Part shown: positions 37,590 through 46,224 of the stretch, piece after piece
Numbering within the stretch: the first letter of the stretch is position 1
Layout: each line of letters starts with the position of its first letter
Origin: Paraburkholderia hiiakae
GTDB lineage: Bacteria > Pseudomonadota > Gammaproteobacteria > Burkholderiales > Burkholderiaceae
DNA: 64,000 bases
Reading direction: 5' to 3'
Assembly: GCF_904848665.1 (NCBI RefSeq)
Contig: NZ_CAJHCQ010000013.1
Location: 62,001 to 126,000 of the forward strand
The notes under the pieces: generated by a model
The model's database searches: none
Seen by the model: the letters and a program-made list of their open reading frames with translations, nothing else
What the model was told of the DNA's origin: nothing
Program-made: the position numbers and the translations under genes

Positions 37590-39124
37590 CGTTTCTGAAA
37601 GCGCGCGTAGAAGAATCCGTCGTGATCTGCGGTGCGATCGGGAACGGGGCAGTCGGTTGCCGTCACTTCGGCCTTTGCATCGGCATCGTGCCGCGCCTCG
37701 TCGGCTGCGCCGCATTCTGGCCCTTGGGCCGGCGCGCCGAACGCCTCGGGCAGCAGTTGCCCCGGGGCGTCCAATCGTACCGCATCCGCATGGGTGCTTT
37801 CAAACCAGCGCGCCTGCGCCTCGCCTTCCTCGGGGAAGATCGAGCAGGTCACGTAGAGCAGTTCGCCGCCCGGCTTCACGAGCGGCCACAGCGCATCGAC
37901 GATGCGGCGCTGCTCGGCGGCAAGCGCCGCGATGTCGCTCTCGCGGCGCAACCAGCGAATGTCCGGATGGCGGCGCACGATGCCCGATGCCGAGCACGGC
38001 ACGTCGGCGAGGATGCGATCGAACCGTTCGCCGTCGTGCCACGCGGCGGGATTGCCCGCGTCGCCGACCACGATCTTTGCGTGGCGCGCCGGATGCGCGG
38101 GATCGTCTTGCGCGAAACCAAGCCGCGCGAAGTTCTCGCCGATGCGCGCGGCGCGTGTGGCATCGCTCTCCAGCGCGATCAGGTCCATGTCGGCAAGCTC
38201 GAGCAGATGGCCGCTCTTGCCTCCGGGCGCCGCGCATGCGTCGAGCACGCGCATGCCGTCGCGCACGTCGAGGATTTGCGCGGCGACTTGCGCACCGGCA
38301 TCCTGCACGGACACGTCGCCCGCGAGGAACCCGGGAATGCGATCCACCGGCAGCGGCGCGGACAGGCGCACGGCGTGTTCGCCGATCTGCGTGGCGGCGA
38401 TGTTTTCGGCGGCGAGCCGTTGGACGTATTCGGCGGCGCTCGCACGGCGCGCGTTCACGCGCAGCGTGAGCGGGCCTTGCGTGTTGCCAGCGGTGAGAAT
38501 CCCCTGCCACTGCGTGGGCCACGCGGCACGCACCGCGTCGATCCACCAGCGCGGATAGTTCCACTGCGCGGTTTCATCGGCCTGAGCAGCGGCAAGCGCC
38601 GCGTCGCGCTCGCGCAAAAAGCCGCGCAGCACCGCATTGACGAGCCCCTTCGCAAAGGCGGTCTCGCGGCGCGCGCCCACGGCGCGCACGGCCTGATCGA
38701 CGACCGTAAACGGCGTGTAGGCGGCGCTCGCCTCGTCTTCTGCGAGCAACGCCAGCGCGCAGGCCAGCAGATTCGCGACGGGCGGCGGCGGCGCCTTGCT
38801 CACGCGCTGCCGGATCAGCCATTCGACCGTGCCGAGCCGCCGCATCGTGCGATACGCGATGTCCTGCACGGCGCCGCGAACCTGCGGCGCGAAATCGGCA
38901 GGCAATGCGGTGAAGGCGCTCGCGAGCGCGGCGGGCAGCGCCGCACCGGCGTGCACCGCGCCGACCGCGTGTGCAGCCAGGTCGAGCGCGAAGCCGAGCG
39001 AATCGGGGGCCAGGTGCACGGCGTGGCTGCGCGCCGGCACTGCGCCCTGCTGGCGCGCAGGCGATGCGGAACTCTTTTTGCCGTGAGATGGCTTGCTGGG
39101 TCGCCGGGATGGGCTGGATATCAT
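37586..39124 (-). CDS. rsmB: 16S rRNA (cytosine(967)-C(5))-methyltransferase RsmB
   Basis: 512 residues. A NusB-like N-terminal RNA-binding domain (about 70-200) is followed by the methyltransferase: SAM loop VLDACAAPGGKSGHLLEL, ADVPCSASGIVRRHPD with one catalytic Cys, and YVTCSIFPEEGE with the other. An insert-like Ala/Glu-rich stretch near residue 470 extends it beyond the E. coli enzyme (429). It heads a four-gene overlapping operon with DUF4390 and the NtrYX-like pair. Confidence 0.93.
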   Translation of the reverse strand: MISSPSRRPSKPSHGKKSSASPARQQGAVPARSHAVHLAPDSLGFALDLAAHAVGAVHAGAALPAALASAFTALPADFAPQVRGAVQDIAYRTMRRLGTVEWLIRQRVSKAPPPPVANLLACALALLAEDEASAAYTPFTVVDQAVRAVGARRETAFAKGLVNAVLRGFLRERDAALAAAQADETAQWNYPRWWIDAVRAAWPTQWQGILTAGNTQGPLTLRVNARRASAAEYVQRLAAENIAATQIGEHAVRLSAPLPVDRIPGFLAGDVSVQDAGAQVAAQILDVRDGMRVLDACAAPGGKSGHLLELADMDLIALESDATRAARIGENFARLGFAQDDPAHPARHAKIVVGDAGNPAAWHDGERFDRILADVPCSASGIVRRHPDIRWLRRESDIAALAAEQRRIVDALWPLVKPGGELLYVTCSIFPEEGEAQARWFESTHADAVRLDAPGQLLPEAFGAPAQGPECGAADEARHDADAKAEVTATDCPVPDRTADHDGFFYARFQKR

Positions 39125-39313
39125 GAAGAAACCGGATGCGGGCCGCGGTGAATCGCGGCGTCAACGATGCACAAGCGAGCCATTGTAGCGTGGCGAGCGC
39201 GCAACACTGCTAGCCCCGTTCGATTCGAGTTGACCGCGCCACGCGCGCAGCCCGGCGGCGATGAATTCGTCTGGATACATCTTGGCGGATACCGACTAAC
39301 GGCTCGCCGCAAG

Positions 39314-40558
39314 ATGTCGACAGAAAACACCTCCCCCAGCTTCGTCGCGGCCATCATGAAACCACTCGGCAAGAAACACGATTTCGCGTTCCTGGCCTTT
39401 GTTGCGCTCTTTTCCGTGTACCAACAGGGACGGGGAAAGCTGTTCTCGCCCTTCTGGGACTACAAGGTGTACGCATACGCGCTGGACCAGTTCAAGCGCG
39501 GCGCAAATCCGTATATCCCGCACGGATTTCCCTTCGTCTATCCGCCCATCTTCCTCAATCTCTTCTCGCGCATTCCGTTTCACTGGCTCTATCTGGCGTT
39601 CGTTGTCGCGTCGCTGCTCTATCTCGCCTGCAGCGTCCGGCATGCGGATTTCGTCGTCGCGGGTGCGCTGGGGTTTCTGACTGGCGGCGCGGGCGTGGGG
39701 GGCATCCTCACGGGAAACTTCGCGATCTTCGGTCACCTGCTGATCATTGCGCTTTTCTATGCGGCTTCTCAGGACGCTTCCGGTTCCGCGCGTAGTTCGG
39801 AGCACGCCTCACGGCCGAGCCACCGCGCGACGGCAAAGTATTGCGCGCTGGTTTTTTTCATCGCCCTTTTCGCCTCCATCAAGATCTATTTCCTGACGTA
39901 CGCCCTCGTGTTCTTTTTTATCTCCAGGGGCATGCGCTATTTCTTCGCCGTGCCTTTGTGTGTTGCGCTCGCAACCATTGCGCAACTCGCGCTGGAACCG
40001 CGTCTGTGGACCGACTTCGAAACCCTGCTGCGCTGGCAGATGCTCGCCCAGAACGATTCCGGGCTCGTGCTGTTCGGGATACTCGAACAGCACGTCCGGG
40101 CGCTATCGACCCTGGACGACGTTCTGTTCTACGAAGCGGTCGTCGTGGCGCTATTCGTGTACGCGGTCAACCCGTTGCGCGGGCGCCGGCTCATGGTGGC
40201 CGAAAACGAAAACGTACCTGGCAGGCTGTTCTATATTCTCGCGTTCTGTCTCGCGCTGAATCCGAGAATGAAGGAATACGACATCGCACCGTTTTTCGCG
40301 TGCTGCTACGTTTCGCTATTCCAGAGTAGCAAGGGCGATAACCGCATGGATCGCGTGATCTTCTATGCCGTACCGTTGGCGTTCATCGCCGCGTGGATCG
40401 TCGCCAAGTTCGGACACGTGTACTACGCGCTCGACGTGTCCTGGTTCATTGGCGTCTATTTCGTGTTCTTCGTCGTTTCCCTGCGTCAACGGGCATTGCG
40501 GGTTTCGGCTCGAACCGACGTGCGACACGTAGACGGCGACGCCACGGCGGCCGGCTGA
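39314..40558 (+). CDS. Polytopic membrane protein, GT87/DUF2029-like glycosyltransferase
   Basis: About 414 residues with some ten hydrophobic segments. FWDYKVYAYALDQFKRGANPY, FVYPPIFLNLF and LNPRMKEYDIAPFF resemble the GT87/DUF2029 family of polyprenol-phosphate-sugar-dependent membrane mannosyltransferases (GT-C fold). The start is uncertain: ATG 39314 (MSTENTSP) or 39356 (MKPLGKKHDF); the 39167 start is unlikely. It is the only plus-strand gene inside a long minus-strand housekeeping block and has its own terminator, so it may be an insertion. The sugar acceptor is unknown. Confidence 0.6.
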   Translation: MSTENTSPSFVAAIMKPLGKKHDFAFLAFVALFSVYQQGRGKLFSPFWDYKVYAYALDQFKRGANPYIPHGFPFVYPPIFLNLFSRIPFHWLYLAFVVASLLYLACSVRHADFVVAGALGFLTGGAGVGGILTGNFAIFGHLLIIALFYAASQDASGSARSSEHASRPSHRATAKYCALVFFIALFASIKIYFLTYALVFFFISRGMRYFFAVPLCVALATIAQLALEPRLWTDFETLLRWQMLAQNDSGLVLFGILEQHVRALSTLDDVLFYEAVVVALFVYAVNPLRGRRLMVAENENVPGRLFYILAFCLALNPRMKEYDIAPFFACCYVSLFQSSKGDNRMDRVIFYAVPLAFIAAWIVAKFGHVYYALDVSWFIGVYFVFFVVSLRQRALRVSARTDVRHVDGDATAAG

Positions 40559-40561
40559 ATG

Positions 40562-40588
40562 AAAAACGCCTCCGAAGAGGCGTTTTTT
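40562..40588. terminator. Terminator between GT87-like gene and htpX
   Basis: An 11-bp stem AAAAACGCCTC / GAGGCGTTTTT with a CGAA loop lies 4 bp after the stop codon, usable in both directions between the convergent genes. Confidence 0.9.
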
Positions 40589-40606
40589 TCATTGCTATGT
40601 GTCGCT

Positions 40607-41461
40607 TTAGCGTCTGGTGCCCGCAGCGATCTCCATCAACCGGCGGATGCGCTCTTCCGTGGACGGGTGCGTGCTAAAGAGGTTCTGCAAGCCGCCGCCC
40701 GACAGCGGATTCATGATCATCATCTGCGCCGTGGCCGGATGCTGTTCGGCCGCCGGGAACGGAATGCCCTGCGCATAGCGATGGATCTTGTCGAGCGCCG
40801 AGGCGAGCGCCTGCGGATCGCCCGAAATCTCAGCGCCGCCCCGGTCCGCTTCGAATTCGCGCGCACGCGAAATCGCCATCTGGATCAGCGCGCCCGCGAT
40901 CGGCGCGAGCAGCGCCACGGCGATGCTCGCGATGGGATTCGCCGGGCGGCCGTTTTCGTCGCGGCCGCCGAAGATCATCGCAAAGTTGGCGAGCGCCGAG
41001 ATCGCGCCGGCCATGGTGGCCGAGATCGTCGAAATGAGAATGTCGCGGTGCTTCACATGCGCCAGTTCGTGCGCCATGACGCCGCGCATCTCGCGCTCGG
41101 ACAGCACGCGCAGAATACCCGTGGTCGCCGCGACCGCCGCGTGCTCGGGGTTGCGGCCCGTGGCGAAGGCGTTGGGCGCGTCCTCGTTGATGAGGTAGAC
41201 GCGCGGCATCGGCAAGCCCGCACGCGTGGCCAGATCGCGGACCATGCGATAGAACTGCGGCGCCGTGGTCTCGTCGACTTCCTGCGCGTTGTACATGCGC
41301 AGGACCATCTTGTCCGAATACCAGTACGAGAAGAAGTTCATGGCGAGCGCGAAGAACAGCGCCAGCACCATCCCGCGATGCCCGCCGATCAGCCCGCCAA
41401 TCATGATGAAAAGGGCCGTAATCGCGGCCATCAACATCGCGGTTTTGACCCAGTTGAACAT
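40607..41461 (-). CDS. htpX: Protease HtpX
   Basis: 284 residues from the ATG at 41461 with AAGGAG upstream. Two N-terminal membrane segments (about 8-45) and two more after the active site are visible. The zinc site is HELAH (His131, His135), with Glu in REFEADRGG. HtpX is an inner-membrane M48 protease for misfolded membrane proteins, generally induced by envelope or heat stress. Confidence 0.95.
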   Translation of the reverse strand: MFNWVKTAMLMAAITALFIMIGGLIGGHRGMVLALFFALAMNFFSYWYSDKMVLRMYNAQEVDETTAPQFYRMVRDLATRAGLPMPRVYLINEDAPNAFATGRNPEHAAVAATTGILRVLSEREMRGVMAHELAHVKHRDILISTISATMAGAISALANFAMIFGGRDENGRPANPIASIAVALLAPIAGALIQMAISRAREFEADRGGAEISGDPQALASALDKIHRYAQGIPFPAAEQHPATAQMMIMNPLSGGGLQNLFSTHPSTEERIRRLMEIAAGTRR

Positions 41462-41587
41462 GTGCTGTGCTCCTTCACCCACCAGGGGATCAAATCGATC
41501 GTTGAACGCCCGCCGCCAGCCGGTCAGCCGTATGCGGGCGCATTGTAAGCGATTTGTTAGATATGGGCAGATGCGAAAAATTCAATC

Positions 41588-42238
41588 TCAGCGTGTGGCC
41601 GTCGCGAGCTTCAGGCCCAAGCCGACAAACGCCGAGCCAACCGTGCGGTCAAGCCACTTCTTCACGCCCGCCTTGCCCGAAAGGCGCTGTGTGACGCTGC
41701 CGGCCACCCACGCAACGAAGCTGCTCCAGACCGTGCTCATCAGCACGAACGCGGCACCGAGCGTCAGGAAAGCGAGCGCCTTGTGCTCGCTCCCCGGGCT
41801 CACGAACTGCGGGAAGAACGAGACGAAGAACAGCACTACTTTTGGGTTGAGCACGTTGGTGCAGAAACCCGAAACGAAGAGCTGGCGCAGCGGCCGCGCC
41901 GCAGCAGCGGGCGGCGTGGCTTGCGCGGCGCCTTCGGCCGGCTTGACCTCGTGTTTCGTGAGGACGAGCCGCACGCCCAGATACACGAGATAGATCGCGC
42001 CGACGATCTTGATGACCGTGAACGCCGTGGCCGACGCCGCGAGCAGCGCCGTCAATCCGAACGCACAGGCGAGCGTATGCACGCAGCAGCCCGCCGAAAT
42101 ACCCAGTGCGGAGACAAGGCCCGCGCCGCGGCCCTGCGCGACGCTGCGGCCGACGATATAGGCCGTATCGGGCCCCGGTGTCACGTTCAGGAGAAACACG
42201 GCGACGAGGAAGAAACCAAAATGGGTGATGCCGAGCAT
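41588..42238 (-). CDS. LysE family exporter
   Basis: 216 residues, about six membrane segments. NVTPGPDTAYIVGRSVAQGRGAG near the start is the LysE/RhtB signature. The usual substrates are amino acids such as lysine, threonine or homoserine lactone; which one applies here is not evident. It lies between htpX and fmt on the same strand. Confidence 0.88.
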   Translation of the reverse strand: MLGITHFGFFLVAVFLLNVTPGPDTAYIVGRSVAQGRGAGLVSALGISAGCCVHTLACAFGLTALLAASATAFTVIKIVGAIYLVYLGVRLVLTKHEVKPAEGAAQATPPAAAARPLRQLFVSGFCTNVLNPKVVLFFVSFFPQFVSPGSEHKALAFLTLGAAFVLMSTVWSSFVAWVAGSVTQRLSGKAGVKKWLDRTVGSAFVGLGLKLATATR

Positions 42239-42349
42239 GACAACCTCAAAATCGAAAAACGCGCTTCAAACGCCATTGATTCTAGCGCGCTGGTAACTGC
42301 GCGGCATTTGGGCCATCGGCTATTTTCAGGCGATGGCGCGAGCCTGGGT

Positions 42350-43345
42350 TCAGGCCGCAGGGGCCTCGGGCAGCTGGAAACGCTGGCCCACCGCTAGCGA
42401 CATGCCGGCCAGGAATTCGCGTGCGGGCAGGCGCTTGCCGCCCGGTTTTTGCAGCTGCGTGAGGCGCAGCGCGCCCTCGCCGCAGGCCACCACTACGCCC
42501 GCCGGGCTCACATCGAGAATCTCGCCCGGCTCAGCGCTCGCGCTGGCCGAGCGCTCCACAGGCTCGGCGGCCCACAGCTTGAGTTGCGCGCCGTCCAGCG
42601 TGGCGGCGCCGCCCGGGAACGGGTCGAACGCGCGAATCTGGCGCGCGAGCGCCACGGCCGGCCGGCGCCAGTCGAGCGCCCCTTCCTGTTTGCCGATCTT
42701 TTCGGCGTAAGTCGCGCCCTCTGCCGGCTGCGGCGTGGTGGGCAACGCGCCGTCGCGCTCGAGCGCGACGAGCCCATCCACGATCAGCGTCGCGCCGAGC
42801 AGCGCCAGGCGGTCGTGCAGCGTCGCCGTGGTGTCGCCCGGCGCGATTGGCGTGCGCACCTCGGAGATCATCGGGCCGGTGTCGAGCCCCGCGTCCATCT
42901 GCATGAGCGTAATGCCGGTCTCGTCGTCGCCGGCTTCGATCGCGCGGTGAATCGGCGCGGCGCCGCGCCAGCGCGGCAGGATAGAGCCATGAATGTTGAT
43001 GCAGCCGTGCGGCGGGATGTCCAGCACCTCCTGCGGCAGCAGCAGCCCGTAGGCTGCGACCACCATCACATCGTGCGGCGTGGCGCGCAGCAGGCCCAGC
43101 GCCGCGGCGGCTTCCTGCGGATACTTGCCCGTGCGGCGCAGCGACGGCGGCTGGGCGACGGCTATGCCGTGCTCCTGCGCGTAGCGCTTGACCGGGCTCG
43201 CCTGGAGCTTCATGCCACGACCCGCCGGGCGGTCCGGCTGGGTGAGAACGAGCGGCACGGCAAAGCCCGCTTCGTGAATCGCCGCGAGCGCCGCGGCGGC
43301 GAATTCCGGCGTGCCGGCGAAGATGACGCGAAGGGTGTGGCTCAT
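42350..43345 (-). CDS. fmt: Methionyl-tRNA formyltransferase
   Basis: 331 residues. The start LRVIFAGTPEFAAAAL, the folate-site stretch LPRWRGAAPIHRAI, and GITLMQMDAGLDTGP are diagnostic. The catalytic Asn-His-Asp triad lies in NIHGSILP and the downstream DTGP. The C-terminal OB-fold domain binds the initiator tRNA. It is co-directional with def, 88 bp apart. Confidence 0.97.
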   Translation of the reverse strand: MSHTLRVIFAGTPEFAAAALAAIHEAGFAVPLVLTQPDRPAGRGMKLQASPVKRYAQEHGIAVAQPPSLRRTGKYPQEAAAALGLLRATPHDVMVVAAYGLLLPQEVLDIPPHGCINIHGSILPRWRGAAPIHRAIEAGDDETGITLMQMDAGLDTGPMISEVRTPIAPGDTTATLHDRLALLGATLIVDGLVALERDGALPTTPQPAEGATYAEKIGKQEGALDWRRPAVALARQIRAFDPFPGGAATLDGAQLKLWAAEPVERSASASAEPGEILDVSPAGVVVACGEGALRLTQLQKPGGKRLPAREFLAGMSLAVGQRFQLPEAPAA

Positions 43346-43433
43346 GGGCGCTCGGTGCTCAGTTTGCTGAAAGCGGGTTGACGAAGAAAGAGACGGCGCG
43401 GCGCAATACGATCGAATTACGATCGAATCGCGA

Positions 43434-43937
43434 TTACATCGCGCGTTCGAGCTTCTTCATCTTGCTGCGGATGCGAGTTTGCTTGAGCGACGAAAGGTAT
43501 TCGACGAACACCTTGCCCATCAGGTGATCCATTTCGTGCTGGATGCAGACCGCGAGCAACCCTTCGCAGTCCACCTCGTAGGTCTCGCCCTTTTCGTTCA
43601 TTGCGCGCACGCGCACCTTTTCCGCGCGCTCGACTTCGTCGTAGATGCCCGGCACGGAAAGACAGCCTTCCTCATGCACTTCACGCTCGGCGCTCGACCA
43701 GATGATTTCCGGGTTGATGAACACGCGCAGCTCGTCGTGCGCGTCGGATACGTCGATCACCACGACGCGCTCATGCACGTCGACCTGGGTAGCCGCGAGG
43801 CCGACGCCCGGCGCGGCGTACATGGTTTCGGCCATGTCGGCGACCAGTCTGCGGATGCGATCGTTGACCACCTCGACCGGCTTCGCGACCTTGTGCAGAC
43901 GCTTGTCGGGGTAATGAAGAATGTTCAGTAGAGCCAT
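43434..43937 (-). CDS. def: Peptide deformylase
   Basis: 167 residues from the ATG at 43937 (MALLNILHYPDKRL). Motif 1 GVGLAATQ (44-51), motif 2 EGCLS (90-94, metal Cys92) and motif 3 QHEMDH (133-138, His134 and His138) are all intact. It removes the N-formyl group added through Fmt. It is divergent from dprA, with 284 bp between. Confidence 0.97.
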   Translation of the reverse strand: MALLNILHYPDKRLHKVAKPVEVVNDRIRRLVADMAETMYAAPGVGLAATQVDVHERVVVIDVSDAHDELRVFINPEIIWSSAEREVHEEGCLSVPGIYDEVERAEKVRVRAMNEKGETYEVDCEGLLAVCIQHEMDHLMGKVFVEYLSSLKQTRIRSKMKKLERAM

Positions 43938-44221
43938 GATTTGACGGGTTTCTCGTTGGGCGCCTGAAAGAGCCAGGAACAGGGAACGATGCGCGGCCTG
44001 GCCATTCGGCCAGCTTGCGGGTCCCATGCCGGATACGGAGGATATGCACGCATATTCGGACGAAAGGACCGCAATTCAACGTTGAACGCGCGCTCGCCCG
44101 TGCAAACGCGCCGCGCTTGAAGGCGAGCGCGCAGTGCCACGGGTAAAGACGCCACGGTGTATTTCGGATGGTGAAAATTTTATCACGAGGTGCGGCAAAC
44201 CGTCCGCGCCCGGGGAACGCA

Positions 44222-45484
44222 ATGCCGACGACCTTGCCGCTGTCTCCCGAGGAACTGGCCGCCTGGCTGCGCCTCGCCCTCGCGCGCGGCCTGCGGCCCA
44301 CCGCGCTGCGTGCGCTGCTCGGCGCGTTCGGCCTGCCTCAAAACGTGCTGGCCCAGCCATTTTCCGCACTCGCCGCGGTCGCGGGAGCACAAGCCGCGCA
44401 CGCCGCACTGGGCGAGACCCGTCCGGACTTCGCAGCACAGCTCGAAGCGCTGCAGGCGTGGCGCGCGGCGCCAGGCAACGCGGTCATCACGCTCGCCGAC
44501 CCGGCTTATCCGGCCCGCCTGCTCGACATGCCCGACCCACCGCCGTTGCTCTACGCAAAGGGCCGGCTCGAGCTGCTCCACGCACGCGCGGTAGCCGTCG
44601 TGGGCAGCCGCAACGCCACACCCCAGGCCATCGAGGACGCCGCGCGCTTCGCGCGCACACTCGCTGCGTCGGGTCTCACGGTCGTCTCGGGGCTCGCGCT
44701 CGGGGTAGACGGCGCCGCGCATCGCGGCGCGCTCCACGAGCATGGCGGCACCGTCGCCGTGATCGGCACCGGCGCGGATCTCGTCTATCCCCCGGCCCAT
44801 CGTCCACTCGCCACGGAGATTGCCGCGCACGGCGCGCTCGTCTCCGAATGGCCGCTCGGCACCCCGGCGCGCTCCGCGAACTTTCCGCAGCGCAATCGCG
44901 TGATTGCCGCGTTCGTGGAAGGCGTGGTGGTGATCGAGGCCGCACAACGTTCCGGCTCGCTCATCACGGCACGCCTCGCCAACGAGATGGGGCGCGACGT
45001 ATTTGCGCTGCCCGGCTCGATCCACGCGCCGCTCACGCGAGGGTGCCACGGGCTCATCAAGCAGGGCGCGCAGCTGGTCGAATCGCCCGAAGAGGTACTC
45101 GATGCGCTAAACGTCGGGCAACCCTCGGGTAGCGGGCGCGCGCTCGCGTCGCGGCGTGAGCCACGCCGCCAGAAAGTCTCGGTTCCTTTCGATCGCCCAC
45201 CGCGCGACGCTGGCGAGACTCTGCCGCTGCCGCTCGAAAGCCCGCGTGGCGAGCCGTTGCGCGCTCATCGCGGTGAAGCACGAAAGCCGACCGCCAGCCT
45301 TGCCGCCGAGGCCCGGCGCCTGCTCGAAGCGCTCGGGCACGCGCCGGCCACGGTTGAAATCCTCGCCCAGCGCACCGACATGCCCGAAGCGGTGCTGCAA
45401 GGCACGCTGCTGCAACTCGAACTCGCGGGGCACCTCGATGCCCTCCCCGGCGGCTGGTTCGTGCGGGCCAGTCGTGGGCAGTGA
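44222..45484 (+). CDS. dprA: DNA-processing protein DprA
   Basis: About 420 residues from ATG 44222; an in-frame ATG at 44168 would add 18 residues. The SAM-like N-terminal domain (about 1-110) is followed by the Rossmann-like core: VVGSRNATPQA, SGLALGVDGAAHRGAL, SANFPQRNRVIAA, and RSGSLITARLA. A winged-helix domain (about 350-415) closes it. DprA protects incoming single-stranded DNA and loads RecA during natural transformation. Confidence 0.93.
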   Translation: MPTTLPLSPEELAAWLRLALARGLRPTALRALLGAFGLPQNVLAQPFSALAAVAGAQAAHAALGETRPDFAAQLEALQAWRAAPGNAVITLADPAYPARLLDMPDPPPLLYAKGRLELLHARAVAVVGSRNATPQAIEDAARFARTLAASGLTVVSGLALGVDGAAHRGALHEHGGTVAVIGTGADLVYPPAHRPLATEIAAHGALVSEWPLGTPARSANFPQRNRVIAAFVEGVVVIEAAQRSGSLITARLANEMGRDVFALPGSIHAPLTRGCHGLIKQGAQLVESPEEVLDALNVGQPSGSGRALASRREPRRQKVSVPFDRPPRDAGETLPLPLESPRGEPLRAHRGEARKPTASLAAEARRLLEALGHAPATVEILAQRTDMPEAVLQGTLLQLELAGHLDALPGGWFVRASRGQ

Positions 45485-45589
45485 GCCGGCTGATGTCGTG
45501 GATCGGGGGAGCATCACTGCCCGCGCGCCGCCGTGATACATTCGCGCCAAATACCCCGCTCTATATATAAGAGAACGCAAGGAACGACC

Positions 45590-45967
45590 ATGCCCGCGCT
45601 AGACCTCGACACCGACGCCGACCTGATCGCAGAGCGCGTCAGCAATCAGGACACGCTGTTCGTCGCGTGCCTGTGCGCACAGTGGTGCGGGACGTGCCGC
45701 GACTACCGGGCCACGTTCGACCGCATCGCCGAGGCGCATCCCGATGTCTGCTTCGCGTACATCGACATCGAAACCCACGCCGACCGCTTCGACGATCTCG
45801 ATGTCGAGAACTTCCCGACGATCCTGATTGAAGACGGCCACGCCACGCGCTTCTTCGGCACGGTCCTGCCGCATGCCGCCGTGGTCGAGCGCATGCTCGC
45901 GGACCTCAGGGCGCTGCCGGGCGTGGCCGATGCGCCCAAGCTGCGACCTGCCCTGAGCGCGGTTTGA
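45590..45967 (+). CDS. Thioredoxin family protein
   Basis: 125 residues from ATG 45590 with AAGGA upstream. Trp32-Cys33-Gly34-Thr35-Cys36 is a CGTC active site in the thioredoxin position, and FPTILI is the cis-Pro loop. No signal peptide, so cytoplasmic. TATATA at 45572-45577 is a possible -10. The dedicated partner is unknown. Confidence 0.85.
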   Translation: MPALDLDTDADLIAERVSNQDTLFVACLCAQWCGTCRDYRATFDRIAEAHPDVCFAYIDIETHADRFDDLDVENFPTILIEDGHATRFFGTVLPHAAVVERMLADLRALPGVADAPKLRPALSAV

Positions 45968-46224
45968 GCGCAACGAACATCTGACTCCGATCAGACGCGC
46001 CGCTTGCCGCACGGCCTGGCGCGCCCTTATGATTGGGCGCCCTGGCGGGTGCGCGGGTGTCGTCATGAGATGACGCAAAAATCGACGCCGACGCGCCATG
46101 TGCTATAAAGCGGTCGAGAACGGCCCCCCGAGCGGGGCAGCAACGCCGGGCATCGAGCCCAAGCGCCCATTCAGGCGGCATCGGCCCCGGGGCGCCAACC
46201 GGATACACCCACAAGCAACCAGTC

